Of a stretch of DNA of 64,000 nt, positions 8,767 through 18,374 are shown piece by piece (position 1 is the first letter of the stretch; each line of letters starts with the position of its first letter). This stretch comes from Botryobacter ruber (GTDB taxonomy: Bacteria > Bacteroidota > Bacteroidia > Cytophagales > Hymenobacteraceae). The position numbers and the translations under genes were made by a program. The stretch is from contig NZ_QCZK02000035.1 of the NCBI RefSeq assembly GCF_003347595.2, forward strand, positions 62,001 to 126,000. Reading direction: 5' to 3'. A model generated the notes under the pieces. That model saw only the letters and a program-made list of their open reading frames with translations, did no database searches and was not told the DNA's origin.

Positions 8767-11397
8767 ATGAGAGCTATCCTGTCGTTTCTTTTAATGGCTG
8801 TAGTGTTGGGAACAGTAGCATTTACCATTAAACAGAAAGAAAAGTACGAGTACCCTTTCCAGGACCCTTCACTCACCACCGAAGCAAGGGTAAATGACCT
8901 TGTGTCGCGCCTGACCCTGGAAGAGAAAGTAGCCCAGATGCTGAACGCGGCTCCCGCCATCGACCGCCTGGGTATTCCCTCCTACGACTGGTGGAACGAG
9001 GTGCTGCACGGCGTGGCGCGTACGCCTTATAAAGTAACCGTTTACCCGCAAGCCATCGGCATGGCGGCTACTTTTGATACCACCTCCCTGTACCATATGG
9101 CTGATTTTTCGGCCCTGGAAGGAAGAGCTATTTATAACAAAGCCATTGCAGAAGGAAAATCAGGGCAGCGTTACGTAGGCCTTACCTACTGGACACCAAA
9201 TATCAACATCTTCCGCGACCCGCGCTGGGGCCGTGGGCAGGAAACCTACGGCGAAGATCCTTTTCTGACAGCCATGCTGGGCAAAGCCTTTGTGCGTGGG
9301 TTACAGGGAGAAGATCCGAAGTACCTGAAAGCAGCAGCCTGTGCCAAGCATTATGCTGTTCACAGCGGTCCGGAACCGGAGCGGCATGTGTTTAACGCCA
9401 CCGCTTCCGACTACGACCTTTGGGACACTTACCTGCCAGCGTTTGAAGAACTGGTGGTAAACGCCAAGGTAGCCGGTGTGATGTGTGCCTACAATGCCTT
9501 CCGCGGGCAACCCTGCTGCGGCTCCGATATCCTCATGAACGATATCCTGCGCAACCAGTGGCAGTTTACCGGCTACGTTACCTCCGACTGCTGGGCCATC
9601 GACGATTTCTTCAAAAACCACAAAACCCACCCCGATGCTGCAAGTGCTTCTGCCGACGCCGTGATGCACGGCACCGACATCGACTGCGGTACCGACGCCT
9701 ACAAAGCACTGGTGCAGGCCGTGAAAGACGACAAGATAACCGAGCGGCAGATAGATGTATCCGTGAAGCGGCTGTTTACCATCCGGTTCCGACTGGGCAT
9801 GTTCGATCCGCCGGCCCTGGTGGCCTATGCGCGAACGCCGGTAAGCGTACTGGAAAGTGCACCGCATAAAGCACATTCCCTCAAGATGGCGCAACAGTCG
9901 ATGGTGCTGCTCAAGAATGATAAAAACACGCTGCCCCTGCGCAAGAACCTGAAGAAGATTTCTGTAATAGGCCCGAATGCCGACAATGCCATCGCGGTGC
10001 TCGGCAACTACAATGGCACCCCGTCCGAAATCGTGACAGCGCTGCAAGGCATCCGAAACAAGGTAGGACCAAACACGCAAGTGGTGTACGAACGTGCCAG
10101 CACCTTCACAAAAGACACGCTGCTTGTCTACACCGATATTAGCAAACAACTCAGCTTCGAGGGTAAACCTGGCGTAAAGGCTGAATATTTTAATAACAAG
10201 GAACTGAAGGGCCAGCCGGTGGCCGTGCGCCAGGAGCCAAACATAGCCCACAACTGGCAGGAAGGAGAAACGGTAGTGAATGACATGAAAGCCTACAACT
10301 TCTCGGCCCGTTACACCACCGACTATACAGCCAGCTCGACAGGCTCAATTATGCTGGAAGTTGAAGGCGACGACGGATACCGCCTCCTGGTGGACGGCAA
10401 GGAGCAGCTCAATGCCTGGACGCGCAACCGCTGGGGCGCCAGGACCTATAAGCTGCCTGTGCAGCAAGGTAAAGCCTACCGCCTGGTGCTGGAATACTAC
10501 CAGGCTGAAGGAAAAGCTTCCGTTCACCTGCGTGCCGGCAATATGGCCAGGACTGACTTCAAGGCCCTGGCCAACCGTGTGAAAGATGCTGACGCTATTA
10601 TTTTTGTAGGTGGTATATCGCCGCAGTTGGAGGGCGAAGAAATGAAAGTGGACGAACCTGGCTTCGCTGGCGGCGATCGCACCTCTATCCTGCTGCCAAA
10701 GGTACAGACGGAGGCAATGAAAGCCCTGAAAGCAACAGGTAAACCAGTGGTGTTTGTCATGATGACAGGTAGTGCCATTGCTATTCCATGGGAAGCCGAA
10801 AATGTGCCGGCCATCGTGAATGCCTGGTACGCCGGCCAGTTGGCTGGTACTGCCATTGCCGATGTACTGTTCGGAGACTATAACCCGGCAGGCCGGCTTC
10901 CGGTAACTTTTTACAAGAGCGATAACGATCTGCCACCTTTTGTAGATTATTCGATGGATGGCCGTACGTACCGGTATTTTGAAGGGCAGCCTCTTTACGC
11001 CTTCGGTCATGGCCTGAGTTACACCAATTTTTCTTATGACCAGTTACAGGTTCCTGCTACGAGCAAAGTAAACAGCCCGGTTCAGGTAAGCGTGCGGGTT
11101 ACCAATACAGGAAAGATGGATGGTGAGGAAGTGGTGCAGCTATATATCAGCAGGGACATACCGGGGTACCGAACCCCCATCCGGGCTTTGAAAGGTTTCC
11201 AGCGCATCCCGCTCCGGAAAGGGGAAAGTAAGGTGATGACGTTTACGCTCCGACCGCAGGATCTGACGGTAATAGGGGAAGACGGCTATGCGCACCACCT
11301 GCCTGGTAATGTGCAGGTAAGCGTAGGCGGCAGCCAGCCCAATGCCGCTACGAAAAAGAGTAAAAAGACCGTAGAGGGTACATTGGTTTTGCAATAA
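8767..11397 (+). CDS. GH3 beta-xylosidase with PA14 insertion
   Basis: Probably a beta-D-xylosidase that releases xylose from xylo-oligosaccharides in the periplasm. The 876 residues comprise an N-terminal export segment, a GH3 N-terminal TIM-barrel (about 35-345) with the nucleophile Asp274 in VTSDCWAIDD, and a PA14 module (about 469-592, KAEYFNNKELKG to YYQAEGKASVHL) inserted in the C-terminal GH3 domain. That domain contains GGISPQLEGEEMKVDEPGFAGGDR. A fibronectin-III-like tail starts about 775. The motif TYWTPNINIFRDPRWGRGQETYGEDP is typical of the BxlB/plant beta-xylosidase branch. Some relatives are beta-glucosidases or arabinofuranosidases; the locus favours xylosidase. Low-GC spacers separate it from both neighbours. 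Confidence 0.9.
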   Translation: MRAILSFLLMAVVLGTVAFTIKQKEKYEYPFQDPSLTTEARVNDLVSRLTLEEKVAQMLNAAPAIDRLGIPSYDWWNEVLHGVARTPYKVTVYPQAIGMAATFDTTSLYHMADFSALEGRAIYNKAIAEGKSGQRYVGLTYWTPNINIFRDPRWGRGQETYGEDPFLTAMLGKAFVRGLQGEDPKYLKAAACAKHYAVHSGPEPERHVFNATASDYDLWDTYLPAFEELVVNAKVAGVMCAYNAFRGQPCCGSDILMNDILRNQWQFTGYVTSDCWAIDDFFKNHKTHPDAASASADAVMHGTDIDCGTDAYKALVQAVKDDKITERQIDVSVKRLFTIRFRLGMFDPPALVAYARTPVSVLESAPHKAHSLKMAQQSMVLLKNDKNTLPLRKNLKKISVIGPNADNAIAVLGNYNGTPSEIVTALQGIRNKVGPNTQVVYERASTFTKDTLLVYTDISKQLSFEGKPGVKAEYFNNKELKGQPVAVRQEPNIAHNWQEGETVVNDMKAYNFSARYTTDYTASSTGSIMLEVEGDDGYRLLVDGKEQLNAWTRNRWGARTYKLPVQQGKAYRLVLEYYQAEGKASVHLRAGNMARTDFKALANRVKDADAIIFVGGISPQLEGEEMKVDEPGFAGGDRTSILLPKVQTEAMKALKATGKPVVFVMMTGSAIAIPWEAENVPAIVNAWYAGQLAGTAIADVLFGDYNPAGRLPVTFYKSDNDLPPFVDYSMDGRTYRYFEGQPLYAFGHGLSYTNFSYDQLQVPATSKVNSPVQVSVRVTNTGKMDGEEVVQLYISRDIPGYRTPIRALKGFQRIPLRKGESKVMTFTLRPQDLTVIGEDGYAHHLPGNVQVSVGGSQPNAATKKSKKTVEGTLVLQ

Positions 11398-11476
11398 AAG
11401 AAGGTGCTGAACAGGAACGGTTGATGATAGGAAAAGAGTGGCTGGTTATTTGGTTTACATGCTATGATTATATTTC

Positions 11477-11488
11477 GCAATCGGTTGC
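11477..11488. promoter_or_regulatory. LacI-type operator before uxuA
   Basis: GCAATCGGTTGC, identical to the site at 5725-5736, in an AT-rich leader about 200 bases before the uxuA ATG. Its TTG could be the -33 element, with TATGATTT at 11505 as an imperfect -7. The rest of 11398-11688 shows no gene. Confidence 0.65.
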
Positions 11489-11688
11489 AATTTTAAAAAT
11501 TTAATATGATTTTTATGTCTGGGTATGGCCATGTGTTTGTTAGAAGCGGCTTCATTTGTCTGCGGAGCGGCACGGGCATCAATGATGAACAGGAAGGACA
11601 TGCGAGGACATGAGAGCCAGATCTGCAAAATCAGGAAATAGCAATTCAGAAATCAGACTCTAAGTACAATTACCATACAAGAACAACT

Positions 11689-12852
11689 ATGACGCTGTTA
11701 CAAAGCTGGAGGTGGTACGGGCCAAACGACCCGGTTACTTTGCAAGATATAAAACAAGCTGGCGCTACTGGTATTGTGAGTGCCCTGCACCACGTGCCGC
11801 ATGGGGCAGTGTGGCAACTGGAAGAGATACAGGAGCGCAAACGCATTATCGAAGAAGCCGGGCTTACCTGGGCGGTGGTAGAAAGTGTGCCGGTGCACGA
11901 AGCTATCAAGACCCGCAACGCAGATTGCGAACTGTACCTGGAAAACTACCGTCAGTCGCTCCGCAACCTGGCAGCCTGCGGCCTTAAAACCGTCTGCTAC
12001 AACTTTATGCCCGTGCTCGACTGGACCCGCACCAATCTGGAACTGGAGCTGGAGAATGGCGCCAAAGCACTCTACTTCGATTGGGCAGACCTGGCGGTGT
12101 TCGACCTGTTTATCCTGAAAAGAGCAGGTGCCGAACAGGACTATGCACCGGCTATCGTAGCAAAAGCTAAAGAACGGCACAAGCAGTCTTCCGAAACAGA
12201 CCTGAAGCGCCTGCACGACATCATCCTGATGGGCGTTCCCACGGAAGGCAGCATTACGCTGGAGCAGCTCACCGACAGCATCGAAATATACAAGAACATC
12301 GGCCATGCCGGGCTGCAGGAAAACCTGGCCTATTTTCTCGAATCTATCATGGATGTTTGCGAGGAAGAAGGCATCGTGATGACCATCCACCCGGACGATC
12401 CACCTTTCCCTATCCTCGGCCTGCCGCGCATTGCCAGTTCCAAAGAAGACCTCCTGCACATCATTCAGCGGGTGGACCGCAAGCCGAACGGCATCTGTTT
12501 CTGCACAGGCTCACTGGGAGCGGGCGGCCACAACAACCCGGTGGAGATTCTGAAGGCTGTCGGACACAGGGTGTACTTTGCGCACCTGCGCAACGTGCGC
12601 AAAGATGCGGAAGGAAATTTCTTCGAATCCGATCACCTGGACGGCGATGTGGATATGTATGGGGTGATGCGGGAATTAGTAGCTATTAACCGTGAGCGTG
12701 AGCAGCCCATTCCGTTCCGCCCCGATCATGGCCACCAGATGCTCGACGACCTGCACAAGGTTACCAATCCGGGCTATTCCGCCATCGGCAGGCTAAAAGG
12801 ACTGGCCGAGCTGCGGGGGCTGGAAATGGGCATAGAGCGGTCGCTTTATTAG
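11689..12852 (+). CDS. uxuA: D-mannonate dehydratase
   Basis: Converts D-mannonate to 2-keto-3-deoxy-D-gluconate in the cytosol, the dehydration step of glucuronate breakdown. The 387-residue protein has no signal peptide. Family features are the start LQSWRWYGPNDPVTLQDIKQAGA, CYNFMPVLDWTRT, the metal-site region TIHPDDPPFPILGLPRI, CTGSLG and YFAHLRNV, and the C-terminal RPDHGHQMLDD. Length matches UxuA. It uses the glucuronate released by the GH115 and GH67 enzymes. Isomerase UxaC and a classical UxuB are not in this window. It is preceded by a LacI-type operator and followed by a short hairpin. Confidence 0.95.
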   Translation: MTLLQSWRWYGPNDPVTLQDIKQAGATGIVSALHHVPHGAVWQLEEIQERKRIIEEAGLTWAVVESVPVHEAIKTRNADCELYLENYRQSLRNLAACGLKTVCYNFMPVLDWTRTNLELELENGAKALYFDWADLAVFDLFILKRAGAEQDYAPAIVAKAKERHKQSSETDLKRLHDIILMGVPTEGSITLEQLTDSIEIYKNIGHAGLQENLAYFLESIMDVCEEEGIVMTIHPDDPPFPILGLPRIASSKEDLLHIIQRVDRKPNGICFCTGSLGAGGHNNPVEILKAVGHRVYFAHLRNVRKDAEGNFFESDHLDGDVDMYGVMRELVAINREREQPIPFRPDHGHQMLDDLHKVTNPGYSAIGRLKGLAELRGLEMGIERSLY

Positions 12853-12899
12853 GTGGTATTGCAATGCCGTCAACGAAAGTAAAACAAATGCCTGAACTC

Positions 12900-12924
12900 T
12901 GGGTGTAGTTTTTAGCTACACCCA
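12900..12924 (+). terminator. Conserved hairpin after uxuA
   Basis: Perfect nine-base stem TGGGTGTAG / CTACACCCA around loop TTTTTAG. No U-tract follows, so termination is uncertain. The same hairpin occurs after the transketolase gene at 20636-20660. Confidence 0.55.
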
Positions 12925-12984
12925 AGAATTCCCTAAGTTTACGGCATTAGGTTGTATTACCCGATAAATGAATGCCTAAGATGA

Positions 12985-13127
12985 ACAGTAATACCAAATA
13001 GTATTTATTCGCTTCCCTATCTTTCTCCCTCCTGTCATCCCTGAGGGAACTTGTGGGCTAGCTGCAGAAACATCTGCTAAAAGCCGCATCGTAATGGAAT
13101 ATCCTTTTTACTATTTGGAATAACTGT
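12985..13127. repeat. R2-family unit with terminal inverted repeats
   Basis: Imperfect 19-base inverted repeats (12985-13003 and 13109-13127) bound a 143-base unit that contains TGTCATCCCTGAGGG and ACTTGTGGG at 13033-13057. The body resembles the R2 unit at 20798. The organisation is like a small non-autonomous mobile element. Confidence 0.5.
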
Positions 13128-13181
13128 GAACCTGTCTCCATCAAAGGCTGTTCCGCTTCATTCTCCAGAGCTCAGATTTAC

Positions 13182-13191
13182 AAACCGGTTT
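13182..13191. promoter_or_regulatory. Possible LacI-type operator before the second GH115
   Basis: Perfect palindrome AAACCGGTTT within CAAACCGGTTTCAT, close to the TGAAACCGATTTCA form seen before lacI at 40557. It is about 300 bases upstream of the GH115 start, so its role is uncertain. Confidence 0.4.
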
Positions 13192-13490
13192 CATGCATAA
13201 CGGCAGGTGCAGCAGAATTTTTGTGCCGCAATAAGGTAAGAAAACATTTGCTTCGCCGGTACTTTTGCCAGGCAGCAAAAAACGCCAATTCGTTGAAATT
13301 AAGCTCTTGTGTAACACTAGCTCAAATGTTTGTTACATACCATTGTGCAAATGTAACCTGATACATAAGACATGTAAGGTGAATTTGTTCCTGCCAATAG
13401 TTGAATAAATAAATTTGCAATGTGCCACCTGAACTAATGTTCGTGCAACTATTGCGGGTTGTTTCAGGAAACCTATTAAACCAATATTGA

Positions 13491-16469
13491 ATGCTTTTAG
13501 TAAAGACACTTCTGAAAAATACGCTGCACCAGCCACCACAGTCACTGCTGCTTTCCAAACCAGGAGTGATGCTGCTTGTGCTGGCCGTATTCCTGCTGGG
13601 CAATGCTCCCGCAGTTTTAGCGGTGAATGGAGAAAAGCCTTATATAACTACTGAGAAAGGGAAGGGTACTTTTGCACTGGCTACGGCAGGCAAACCTGCG
13701 CCTTTGTATGTAAGCGAAACCGATTTTCCTGGTGTCATCCGGGTAGCAAAGCACCTGCAGGCCGACCTTCAGCGTGTGACAACAGCGGAGCCACAACTTA
13801 TAATAGGAAAGAACCTGCCAAAGGTAAAAGAAATCGTGCTGGTGGGCACACTGGGGAAAAGTCCGGTTATCGATAAGCTGGTAAAGGATAAGAAGCTGGA
13901 TGTAAAAGGTATTGCCGGAAAAAGAGAAACGTTCCTGCTGCAGGTGGTAGAAAAGCCGATGCGTGGTGTGGACAGGGCACTGGTAATAGCAGGCAGCGAC
14001 AAGCGCGGCACCATCTACGGCATGTATGACCTGTCGGCACAGATTGGCGTGTCGCCGTGGTATTACTGGGCCGATGTGCCGGTAAAGCAACAGCAGGAAC
14101 TGCATGTGCTGCCGGGCCGTCATACCCAGGGCGAGCCGGTGGTGGAGTACAGAGGTATTTTTATTAACGACGAAGCCCCCGCACTTTCCGGATGGTCCCG
14201 CAAAGAGTTTGGTGGCTTCAACCACAAGTTCTACGACAAAGTTTTCGAACTCATCCTGCGCCTGAAAGGCAACTACCTCTGGCCAGCCATGTGGGGCAGC
14301 GCCTTCAGCGACGACGACAAGCTAAGTGCACCGCTGGCCGATGAGTACGGGGTGGTGATAGGTACTTCACACCACGAGCCCCTCATGCGCGCGCACGACG
14401 AGTGGCGACGCTATGGCAAAGGGGGCGCCTGGAACTATCAGACCAACGCTGCCGGCCTTCAGCAATTCTGGCGAGAGGGCATCGAGCGCATGGGCAACAA
14501 AGAAAGCATCGTCACCATTGGCATGCGCGGCGATGGCGACGAACCCATGTCGGAAGAAAGCAACATTGCCCTGCTGGAACAAATCGTAGCGGACCAGCGC
14601 AAAATTATTGCCGACGTAACAGGTAAACCGGCCAACCAGACGCCGCAGCTTTGGGCCCTGTACAAAGAGGTGCAGGAGTACTACGACAAAGGCATGCGCG
14701 TGCCCGACGATGTAACACTGCTACTCTGCGACGACAACTGGGGCAACATCCGTAAACTGCCCAAGCCCGGCGACAAGCCGCATCCCGGCGGCTACGGCAT
14801 CTACTACCACTACGACTACGTTGGCGGTCCGCGTAACTATAAATGGCTGAACACAAACCCTATTCCACGGGTGTGGGAGCAGATGCACCTGGCTTACCGC
14901 CACGGCGCCACAAAAATCTGGATTGTAAATGTTGGCGATATCAAGCCAATGGAATTTCCCATTGAATTTTTCCTGAACTACGCCTGGAACCCCGAAAAGT
15001 GGCCGGTGGAGCGACTGGAGGAATACACCCAGCTGTGGGCAGCGCGTGAGTTTGGTGAAAAACATGCCAATGCTATCGCCGACATTGTAAGCAAGTACAC
15101 CAAGTACAACAGCCGCCGTAAGCCTGAGCTGCTGTCGCCAACTACCTATAGCCTGGTGAACTACCATGAGGCAGAAAGAATAGTAGCCGAATACAACCAG
15201 TTGGCACGCGAGGCAGAACTGATTTACAATACGCTGCCTGCTCAATACAAAGATGCTTACTACCAACTGGTGCTGTACCCGGTAAAAGCCTGCGCCAACC
15301 TGAATGAGTTGCACATCACTACCGGTTGGAACCGACTGTATGCCCGGCAGGGACGTGCTGCTACAAACGATCTGGCTGCCAGGGTAAAACAGCTGTTTGA
15401 AAAAGACGCCGAACTGTCGCGCTACTACAACAAAGAAATGGCCGGCGGCAAATGGGACCACATGATGGACCAGACCCACATCAGCTACACCTATTGGCAG
15501 CAGCCCGAGAAAGACGTGATGCCGGAAGTAAAACAACTGGAAGTGCCGGTTGCAGCTGACATGGGCGTGGCCATAGAAGGTTCAGAAGCAGCCTGGCCGT
15601 CAGAAAAGAAGGAAGCGGTGTTGCCGGCATTTACACCTTACCTGCAGCAGGCGTACGCCATTGAGGTGTTTAACCAGGGCCAGACGCCTTTCGAATTTAC
15701 GGCACAGGCAGGAGTGCCATGGTTGCAGCTGTCTATGCAGAAAGGCAAAGTAGACAAAGAGCAGCGCCTGTGGGTAAGCGTAGATTGGAAGCAGGTGCCA
15801 AAAGGTGTGCAGCGCGTGCCGGTTATCATTACCGGACCGGACAACCGGAAAGTAACTGTAATGGCCGTGGTGAATAACGCTGCAGTACAAAAGCCAGCTA
15901 ATAACAAAACGTTTGTAGAGAACAGCGGCTATATTTCCATAGAAGCGCCAAATTACACTCGTGCCGTAGAGGCTGGTCCTGTAAAATGGCAGCTTCTCCC
16001 GGACCTGGGACGCACCGGTTCCGCCATGACGCCTTTCCCGGTAACAGCTAAAAGCCAGACACCCGGCGGCAATAGTCCGCACCTGGAGTACCGCATCCAC
16101 CTGCTCGAAGGACAGGAAGTAAAAGTGCACGCCTATCTGTCACCCACGCTCAACTTCCACGACACACAGGGACTGCGTTACGCTGTTTCAATCGATGATG
16201 AAGCTCCGCAAATCATCAACATGCATGAGAATGAGAAAGGAAACAGGCGCCTCTGGGACCAGTGGGTAGCCAACAACATCAACATTAAAACCTCCACCCA
16301 CAAAGTGAGCCAGCCGGGCGAGCATGTGCTTAAATTCTGGATGGTAGACCCAGGTGTTGTACTACAGAAAATAGTGATTGATGCTGGTGGTTTAAGACTA
16401 AGTTACCTGGGACCACAGGAAACACTTTATGAGCCAGGTAAGCCTGTGTTAGGCAGCAATCAGGAATAA
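13491..16469 (+). CDS. Second GH115 xylan alpha-1,2-glucuronidase
   Basis: A 992-residue paralogue of the enzyme at 5953, sharing AGSDKRGTIYGMYDLS, EYRGIFINDEAPALSGW, LRLKGNYLWPAMW, GTSHHEPLMR, TIGMRGDGDEPMSEE and LLCDDNWGN. It is longer because an extra beta-sandwich of about 100 residues (about 690-800) lies before the GH115_C-like domain, which ends DPGVVLQKIVIDAGG. The start is ambiguous. From 13491 the first 26 residues are partly translated from an R1 element. The in-frame ATG at 13569 follows AGGAG and gives MLLVLAVFLLGNAPAVLA, a hydrophobic leader lacking a basic n-region. GH43 follows after 29 bases, so they are co-transcribed. The two GH115 enzymes may differ in preference for terminal or internal substitutions. 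Confidence 0.92.
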   Translation: MLLVKTLLKNTLHQPPQSLLLSKPGVMLLVLAVFLLGNAPAVLAVNGEKPYITTEKGKGTFALATAGKPAPLYVSETDFPGVIRVAKHLQADLQRVTTAEPQLIIGKNLPKVKEIVLVGTLGKSPVIDKLVKDKKLDVKGIAGKRETFLLQVVEKPMRGVDRALVIAGSDKRGTIYGMYDLSAQIGVSPWYYWADVPVKQQQELHVLPGRHTQGEPVVEYRGIFINDEAPALSGWSRKEFGGFNHKFYDKVFELILRLKGNYLWPAMWGSAFSDDDKLSAPLADEYGVVIGTSHHEPLMRAHDEWRRYGKGGAWNYQTNAAGLQQFWREGIERMGNKESIVTIGMRGDGDEPMSEESNIALLEQIVADQRKIIADVTGKPANQTPQLWALYKEVQEYYDKGMRVPDDVTLLLCDDNWGNIRKLPKPGDKPHPGGYGIYYHYDYVGGPRNYKWLNTNPIPRVWEQMHLAYRHGATKIWIVNVGDIKPMEFPIEFFLNYAWNPEKWPVERLEEYTQLWAAREFGEKHANAIADIVSKYTKYNSRRKPELLSPTTYSLVNYHEAERIVAEYNQLAREAELIYNTLPAQYKDAYYQLVLYPVKACANLNELHITTGWNRLYARQGRAATNDLAARVKQLFEKDAELSRYYNKEMAGGKWDHMMDQTHISYTYWQQPEKDVMPEVKQLEVPVAADMGVAIEGSEAAWPSEKKEAVLPAFTPYLQQAYAIEVFNQGQTPFEFTAQAGVPWLQLSMQKGKVDKEQRLWVSVDWKQVPKGVQRVPVIITGPDNRKVTVMAVVNNAAVQKPANNKTFVENSGYISIEAPNYTRAVEAGPVKWQLLPDLGRTGSAMTPFPVTAKSQTPGGNSPHLEYRIHLLEGQEVKVHAYLSPTLNFHDTQGLRYAVSIDDEAPQIINMHENEKGNRRLWDQWVANNINIKTSTHKVSQPGEHVLKFWMVDPGVVLQKIVIDAGGLRLSYLGPQETLYEPGKPVLGSNQE
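13523..13551 (-). repeat. R1 dispersed element, copy d, at the GH115 5' end
   Basis: Minus-strand copy with GTG as NTG triplet and core GTGGCTGGTGCAGC. It overlaps the first codons of the long GH115 open frame, in a phase that encodes no R1 peptide there. This favours the downstream start at 13569. Confidence 0.8.
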
Positions 16470-16498
16470 AATAAAAGTAGTTTAAAACTATTCGAAGT

Positions 16499-18244
16499 AT
16501 GAATCAAAATAACCGATTTCTGAAAAGGGCATTCCTGTTACTTGCCTGTTGCTTTTGTCTGTTCAGCACAACAACTTTTGCACAGGACAAACAGAAGTTT
16601 CTGAACCCGATTCTGGCAGGCTTTTACCCGGATCCTGCTATCTGCCGGGTAGGGGAAGATTATTACCTCATCCTCTCTTCCTTTGCTTACTTCCCCGGGG
16701 TACCGATTTTCCACAGCAAGGACCTGGTGAACTGGAACCAAATTGGCAACATCCTGGACAGGCCGGAACAGCTCAACCTGGACAGGCACGGCGTGTCCAG
16801 AGGCATTTTTGCCCCAACGCTTTCCTACCACAACGGAGTGTATTATATGATAACCACCCTCATCGACCGGGGCGGAAACTTTGTCGTGACAGCCACCAAT
16901 CCTGCCGGTCCGTGGTCTAACCCGGTGTGGTTGCGCGATGTGCATGGCATCGACCCTTCTCTGTTTTTCGACGACGACGGAAAAGCCTATGTGATCTACA
17001 ACAGCGATGCACCGGATAACAAGCCGCTCTACAGCGGCCACCGCACCATCAAACTGCAGGAATTCGATTATAAAAACCTCAAAACCACCAGTGCGCCGGT
17101 TATCCTGGTAAACGGTGGCGTAGACATTTCTAAAAAGCCAGTCTGGATTGAAGGTCCGCACATCTACAAAAAAGACGGCTACTACTACCTGATGGCGGCC
17201 GAAGGCGGAACGAGCGTGAACCACTCCGAAGTGATACTCCGCAGCAAAAAAGTGAACGGCGACTATGTATCGAATCCGAACAACCCCATCCTGACGCAGC
17301 GTCACCTGCCCGCCGACCGCAAGAACCCGGTTTCTGCCACCGGGCATGCCGACCTGGTGCAGACCCAGAACGGGGAGTGGTGGGCCGTCTTCCTGGCTAC
17401 CCGCCCCTACACGCCGCAGGACCACTACAACATCGGCCGCGAAACATTCCTGGCCCCGGTAGAATGGAAAGATGGCTGGCCGGTTATCAACCCGGACTTT
17501 GAGGAGGTGCAGTTCTCCTACCAACGGCCCAACCTGCCCCTGGGCGAAACCCCGAAGCTGCCGCTGAACGGTAACTTTACGTACCGGGATGAATTCAATG
17601 AAAGCAAACTGCCGATGAACTGGATGATGCTCCGCACGCCACGCTCCGAGTGGTACAGCCTGAGCAAACCCGCCGGTAGCCTGACACTGGATGTAAGGCC
17701 GGAAACAATTTCCGGTAACGCCAACCCTTCGTACCTGGCCAGGCGCCAGCAGCACATCTACGGAAACGCCAGCACGAAAATGGATTTCAAGCCGGCGTCT
17801 GCAGACGAGTTTGCCGGTATTGTCGCTTTCCAGGGCGAATCAAATTACTACACACTGGGCAAGACAATCGCCAACGGCAAGGAAGTGGTGCAGCTGCGCA
17901 AATCAGAAAAGGCAACAGAAGGCGGACCTGAAACATCGGTACTGGCAGAAGCTCCCCTCAGGAAAAAAGACGCTAAAAAGCCACTTTTCCTGAAAGTTGA
18001 TTTCCAGGCCGGAGAGTACGCTTTCTACTACGGCACCAGGGAAGGCGACTGGACGCTGCTGAAGGACAACGTAGACGGAACCTTCCTGAGCACGCGTGCG
18101 GCAGGTGGTTTTGTGGGGGCAACCCTTGGCGTGTATGCCACCTCGCAAGGCAAGCCTTCTACCGGAAAAGCATCCTTCGACTGGTTCCATTACGAAGGCA
18201 AGGACCCGGTGTATGAAACTACTGCAGCCGTAAAAGCCCCTTAA
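16499..18244 (+). CDS. GH43 beta-xylosidase / alpha-L-arabinofuranosidase
   Basis: Removes xylose or arabinose from xylan fragments. The 581-residue protein has a signal peptide ending TTFAQ. The five-bladed propeller (about 35-345) shows NPILAGFYPDPAICR with the catalytic-base Asp, VHGIDPSLFFDDDGKAYV, and the acid Glu in VWIEGPHIYKKDGYYYLM. A concanavalin-like GH43 C-terminal domain covers about 365-570 (YRDEFNESKLPMNWMMLRTP to GASFDWFHYEG). This two-domain layout is that of the beta-xylosidase/arabinofuranosidase subfamilies. It lies 29 bases after GH115 and probably acts on its products. Xylose versus arabinose specificity cannot be read from sequence. Confidence 0.9.
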   Translation: MNQNNRFLKRAFLLLACCFCLFSTTTFAQDKQKFLNPILAGFYPDPAICRVGEDYYLILSSFAYFPGVPIFHSKDLVNWNQIGNILDRPEQLNLDRHGVSRGIFAPTLSYHNGVYYMITTLIDRGGNFVVTATNPAGPWSNPVWLRDVHGIDPSLFFDDDGKAYVIYNSDAPDNKPLYSGHRTIKLQEFDYKNLKTTSAPVILVNGGVDISKKPVWIEGPHIYKKDGYYYLMAAEGGTSVNHSEVILRSKKVNGDYVSNPNNPILTQRHLPADRKNPVSATGHADLVQTQNGEWWAVFLATRPYTPQDHYNIGRETFLAPVEWKDGWPVINPDFEEVQFSYQRPNLPLGETPKLPLNGNFTYRDEFNESKLPMNWMMLRTPRSEWYSLSKPAGSLTLDVRPETISGNANPSYLARRQQHIYGNASTKMDFKPASADEFAGIVAFQGESNYYTLGKTIANGKEVVQLRKSEKATEGGPETSVLAEAPLRKKDAKKPLFLKVDFQAGEYAFYYGTREGDWTLLKDNVDGTFLSTRAAGGFVGATLGVYATSQGKPSTGKASFDWFHYEGKDPVYETTAAVKAP

Positions 18245-18374
18245 CAGCAGCTGCTGTTACCTAAGATAGTACCAACTTTCCCTTTTATTGCGCAATACCG
18301 ACAGCATAACAGCCTGCCTGTTATGCTGCCCGGGATTGCTATACCTGATTCATCTTAAATTGAACAAATTACAA

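Larger units (their letters stand above)
12853..13490. other. 638-base spacer with hairpin, inverted repeats and R2 copy
   Basis: No gene is seen. It holds the hairpin at 12900-12924, a long inverted repeat (12985-13003 with 13109-13127) enclosing an R2 copy, a LacI-like palindrome at 13182-13191, and a half R1 core (GGCAGGTGCAGC, 13202-13213). Confidence 0.6.

Noticed and set aside
9301..10251. Long antisense frame within the GH3 gene
   Set aside because: A shadow of a GC-rich coding strand. The plus-strand GH3 motifs are complete and the antisense protein has no recognisable domain.
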